A DNA stretch of 64,000 bases, from assembly GCA_025354165.1 (NCBI GenBank), contig JANXNI010000086.1:1-64000 (forward strand), written 5' to 3'. A program made the position numbers and the translations under genes. Source of the DNA: Burkholderiales bacterium (GTDB lineage Bacteria > Pseudomonadota > Gammaproteobacteria > Burkholderiales > Casimicrobiaceae). The notes beneath the pieces were generated by a model, which saw only the letters and a program-made list of their open reading frames with translations, searched no databases and was not told the DNA's origin. The first letter of the stretch is position 1; every line of letters begins with the position of its first letter. This document shows, in pieces, positions 61,032 through 64,000 of this stretch.

Positions 61032-62195
61032 CTAGCGCGCAGCCACCGAGGCAAGCTGCCCGCTCTTGGTTTGAATCAATGCGCCATCGCCGCTGGCGAC
61101 CATGCCAACGCCGGAAGCGAATGCCTCGCCGAGACCACGCCCGGCGATCTTTCCCGTGGCGCGGTCAACGAGGTGAACCGTCCCTTCGGAATCCTGAACG
61201 GCGAGATTGTCACCGAGAAGCGCTGTCCCGGAGGCGCGCCGGCCGGCGAGCACATCCTGCTTCCACACGGTGCCGCCGGTGGTCTTGTCGAAAGCGTAAG
61301 CCACACCCTTCTCGTCGGTGATATAGACATATTTGTTGTCGAGCAGCGCGCCGGTCAGCGAGCTCGCGTCACGAGACCACAGCAGCGATCCGCGCACGAC
61401 GTCAAAGCAGGCAACACGGCCCTGAAACGCTGCGGCGCAGATGCGCTCGCTGTCAACCGCTGGCCGACCGACAACGTCGACCAGACGCTCAAGCTCAGAG
61501 GCACCCTTTGGTGCGGCAACCGTGGCCTCCCAGCCGATTGAGCCGTTGGCGGTGTCAATGGCCAGCAATTTGCCTTGTGCCGTGCCTACGAACACCGCGC
61601 CCCGCACCGTCACTGGAATGGCGCTGGAGCGAACTGTCAGCGCTGGCAATACGCGTTGAATCGTCCATTTGCGGACGCCGGTTTTTGGGTCGAGCGCAGC
61701 GATCGAGCCGTCGCCGCCCAGAACAACGACGGCAGCGTCTGATATCGCTGCCGGAGCGATTACTTCACTTGAGACTTTTGACGTCCAGAGCACGCCGCCC
61801 TTCAAATCGAGCGCGATCACTTCGGCTTTATTGGTGCCGACAACGATCATGTCAGCTGAGGCAGCAACGCCTCCGGAGACTTGGCCTTTACCTGCTGGAA
61901 TCTGAAAACGCCCAATCACCGCGCCAGATTTCTCATCTAAAACGACAAGGGCACCGCTAGGATGCGCGGCAAAAACTTTGCCGTTCGCTACTGCGGGGAT
62001 CAGGCTACTAGTTTGCTTGCCGCCGAGGGCGCTTTGCCACTGGGCCGAAACGCTGGCGCTACCGGTGATCGCAGGCAGTGGCAGGATTTTCTTGTCACTG
62101 CTGCTGAACCATGTGAACGAGCCGCATGCCGAGAGCGACAACGTCAGCGCAACGAAGCTGGCACGCTGTGCCCAAAGTTTTACTGTTGGCTTCAC
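61032..62195 (-). CDS. bamB: Outer membrane assembly lipoprotein BamB
   Basis: A lipoprotein (lipobox LSAC, Cys24) with a PQQ-like eight-bladed beta-propeller (FAAHPSGALVVLDEKSGAVI; LDLKGGVLWTSKVSSEVIAP; FVGTAQGKLLAIDTANGSIG). It supports BamA in placing beta-barrels in the outer membrane. Length 387 is normal. It overlaps the yfgM-like gene by 4 bp (ATGA) and is upstream of der in the usual order. Confidence 0.95.
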   Translation of the reverse strand: MKPTVKLWAQRASFVALTLSLSACGSFTWFSSSDKKILPLPAITGSASVSAQWQSALGGKQTSSLIPAVANGKVFAAHPSGALVVLDEKSGAVIGRFQIPAGKGQVSGGVAASADMIVVGTNKAEVIALDLKGGVLWTSKVSSEVIAPAAISDAAVVVLGGDGSIAALDPKTGVRKWTIQRVLPALTVRSSAIPVTVRGAVFVGTAQGKLLAIDTANGSIGWEATVAAPKGASELERLVDVVGRPAVDSERICAAAFQGRVACFDVVRGSLLWSRDASSLTGALLDNKYVYITDEKGVAYAFDKTTGGTVWKQDVLAGRRASGTALLGDNLAVQDSEGTVHLVDRATGKIAGRGLGEAFASGVGMVASGDGALIQTKSGQLASVAAR

Positions 62196-62842
62196 TTCGC
62201 TGCTCCCACTGCCGCAGATACTGCATCCAGTTTGAGCTGGGTGTACTGCTTTTGCGAGCCTTTGGAATCAAGCTTTGGCAGCGCTGCTTCGTACGCCGTT
62301 TTGGCGTCGGCTATCTTGCCCTGCAAGTTGTAGATATCACCCTTCATGTCGAGGAACAGGCCTGCGAACGCTTCGCTGTGCTTGCCGTCGAGCGCTGCGA
62401 GCGCAGCATCGTATTGCTTTTGATCGAGCAACACCGCGGCGAGGCGCAGCCGTGCGATGCCTTTGAGCTCGTCTTCCTTGCTGTTGGCGACGACCCATTC
62501 GAGTTGCGCTTTCGCGGTAGGCAAATCACCGGCGTCAAACGCGGATTTCGCTGCCAGCAACGCGCCGCGCGGCGCATAACCGGTGCCCGCAAATTTTTCG
62601 ATCAACTGGGCGCTGGCGTCTTTCACCTTGGCGGCCTCGTTTTTGGTCACCGCGTCGGAGAGCGCAAAATAAAGCGTGCTGGCCTCGTTTGCCTGCTTGC
62701 TGCTGTACCACTTCCAGCCCTGGTTTGCAGCGATGACGAGCGCCACGACGGTAATGGCACCGGTGACGTAGTTGCCGTAGCGTGACCACCACGCCTTCAG
62801 GTCGCCTAATTTTTCTTGTTCGTCGAGATCGTAAGCAGCCAT
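62192..62842 (-). CDS. yfgM: YfgM-like tetratricopeptide membrane protein
   Basis: A 216-residue inner-membrane protein with one helix (YVTGAITVVALVIAANQGW) after the N-terminal MAAYDLDEQEKLGDLKAWW; the C-terminal periplasmic part is a TPR-like array (ALLAAKSAFDAGDLPTAKAQ, IYNLQGKIADAKTAYEAAL). In E. coli YfgM binds SecYEG and periplasmic chaperones. The start was set at ATG 62842; the frame is open to 62920. It lies 37 bp after hisS and overlaps bamB. Confidence 0.92.
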   Translation of the reverse strand: MAAYDLDEQEKLGDLKAWWSRYGNYVTGAITVVALVIAANQGWKWYSSKQANEASTLYFALSDAVTKNEAAKVKDASAQLIEKFAGTGYAPRGALLAAKSAFDAGDLPTAKAQLEWVVANSKEDELKGIARLRLAAVLLDQKQYDAALAALDGKHSEAFAGLFLDMKGDIYNLQGKIADAKTAYEAALPKLDSKGSQKQYTQLKLDAVSAAVGAAK

Positions 62843-62879
62843 AGTGAAATTCTGAATTCTGGAATCGGGAATGAGACGG

Positions 62880-64000
62880 TTAGCCGCGCGGATCAGACGC
62901 GATACGTAGATGCGCCGCAACAGCCGAACTTGTAATTATCGCCTGTTCGCCCTGAATCGGCTTGCCATTGGCGTTGCGCAGCGGTTTTACGGCCACTGTG
63001 CCTGCGGCAACTTCGTTGTCGCCGATGATGAGCGCGTAGCGTGCGCCGCTGGCGTCGGCCTTTTTCATCTGGCTCTTGAAACTGCCGGATCCACCCAACC
63101 CCCCACCGTGCTGGGCGATAGCGAGACCGGCGTCGCGCAAGGATTCCGAGAGTTTGCCGGCAGCTTTTTGAGCGCCTTCGCCGGAGTGAACGATGTAGGC
63201 ATCGAGTCCGCTTGCCGTCAGATCATTGGGAAGCATCATGAGCACGCGCTCGATACCCATGCCGAAACCAATAGCGGGAGTTGGCTTGCCGCCAAGTTGC
63301 TCGAACAGCCCGTCGTAGCGACCGCCACCGCAGACGGTCAGCGGCGCGCCAAAGCGCTCGGTGACGAATTCAAACGCGGTACGGTTGTAATAGTCCATGC
63401 CGCGTACGATGCGTGAATTCACGACGAAGGGCACATTGGCGTCGCTAAGGAATTGTTGCAATCCGTCGAAGTGGGCTCGCGAATCGCCTTCGAGCGAATC
63501 GAGCAGATTCGGCGCGGTTCTGTTGACTTCGATGACGCTGGCGACCTTGCTGTCGAGCACGCGCATGGGGTTCGTGTGCAGGCGACGCTTCGCCTCGTCG
63601 TCTAGCGCTTCGAGGTTCGCCTCGTAGTGGGCGATCAGTTTGGTGCGATAGACGGCACGTTCATCAACGTTGCCGAGCGTGTTGATTTCCAGACGCACGT
63701 CCGGAATGCCCAGTTCGCGCCAGAGCCGTGCCGTCATGATCATGATTTCGGCGTCGACATCCGGTCCTTCGAATCCAAAACACTCAACGTCGAACTGACT
63801 GAACTGACGATAGCGGCCCTTCTGCGGGCGCTCGTGACGGAACATTTGACCCATCGAATAGACGCGAACCGGGCCGTTATAAACCAGATTTGACTCAATC
63901 GCAGCGCGCACCAGACCCGCCGTCAGCTCGGGGCGCAGGGTGAGCTTTTCGCCGTTGAGCTTGTCCTCGAAGGAATACATCTCCTTCTCGACGATGTCGG
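62880..64000 (-). CDS. hisS: Histidine--tRNA ligase, 5' end outside the window
   Basis: The C-terminal 373 or so residues of class II histidyl-tRNA synthetase. The window opens at DIVEKEMYSFEDKLNGEKLT, class II motif 1 follows in ADLRPELTAG-type context (LTLRPELTAG), motif 2 is VYSMGQMFRHERPQKGRYR, and GGGRYDGLFEQLGG with GFGMGIERVLMML is motif 3. The start codon lies beyond 64000. The order hisS-yfgM-bamB-der-hfq is conserved in this group. Confidence 0.96.
   Translation of the reverse strand, partial: DIVEKEMYSFEDKLNGEKLTLRPELTAGLVRAAIESNLVYNGPVRVYSMGQMFRHERPQKGRYRQFSQFDVECFGFEGPDVDAEIMIMTARLWRELGIPDVRLEINTLGNVDERAVYRTKLIAHYEANLEALDDEAKRRLHTNPMRVLDSKVASVIEVNRTAPNLLDSLEGDSRAHFDGLQQFLSDANVPFVVNSRIVRGMDYYNRTAFEFVTERFGAPLTVCGGGRYDGLFEQLGGKPTPAIGFGMGIERVLMMLPNDLTASGLDAYIVHSGEGAQKAAGKLSESLRDAGLAIAQHGGGLGGSGSFKSQMKKADASGARYALIIGDNEVAAGTVAVKPLRNANGKPIQGEQAIITSSAVAAHLRIASDPRG

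Noticed and set aside
1-64000. CRISPR arrays, tRNA or rRNA genes
   Set aside because: No regular spaced direct repeats beyond the three VapB sites, and no cloverleaf or rRNA-like stretches were seen by eye; a dedicated RNA search was not possible.

Overview
The window looks like chromosomal DNA of a betaproteobacterium, most likely Burkholderiales-like. The evidence is two Bug (TctC-type) solute-binding proteins, a methylcitrate cycle built on AcnD and PrpF, a GntR regulator followed by sdhCDAB-sdhE-gltA-sucAB-lpd, and the hisS-yfgM-bamB-der-hfq-hflX-hflK-hflC-DUF2065 order. The genus cannot be named from the sequence alone. I saw no tRNA, rRNA, CRISPR array, prophage or classical insertion sequence.

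Layout. 0-3 kb: arsenosugar-type radical SAM protein ArsS with its glycosyltransferase, and two small secreted proteins. 3-6 kb: a compact minus-strand operon TlpA / DUF4266 / DUF3570 / ApbE, a poorly understood envelope flavin or redox system. 6-10 kb: two Bug proteins, an amino-acid-type binding lipoprotein and a PdxA-family dehydrogenase. 10-19 kb: housekeeping and miscellaneous genes (MASE1-EAL protein, RlhA, hydratase, SGNH-like lipoprotein, fatty acid desaturase). 20-28 kb: ddl, a periplasmic ClpP-fold protein, then an amino-sugar / murein recycling operon (SIS deaminase, murQ, nagX, GH10-like hydrolase, BadF-type sugar kinase).

28-42 kb, all on the minus strand: mdh, tam, prpB, a lipoprotein, prpC, an unknown gene, acnD, a 2H phosphoesterase, prpF, vapBC and acnB. 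This joins the methylcitrate cycle to the aconitate part of the TCA cycle. 42-54 kb, plus strand: GntR regulator, sdhCDAB, sdhE, gltA, sucA, sucB, a small membrane protein and lpd. A divergent promoter with two palindromes sits between mdh and the GntR gene, so one regulator could control both arms. 54-64 kb: a GIY-YIG nuclease gene enclosed by terminal inverted repeats, zapE, then the minus-strand hfl/hfq/der/bamB/hisS run, with hisS cut by the window end.

The most striking signal outside genes is the amount of palindromic repeat DNA. Six copies of an ERIC-like element of about 118 bp lie in intergenic gaps, five of them beginning just beyond the stop codon of a minus-strand gene. A second family (arms like GTGGGAGCGGCTTTAGCCGC) lies between genes and also in frame inside two genes, where it forms part of the SucB linker and an extra segment in the GH10-like hydrolase. 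A third, 29-bp, palindrome brackets the GIY-YIG gene exactly. The other notable point is that the DUF3570 protein carries a match to the ApbE flavinylation motif, so it may itself be the substrate of the neighbouring FMN transferase.
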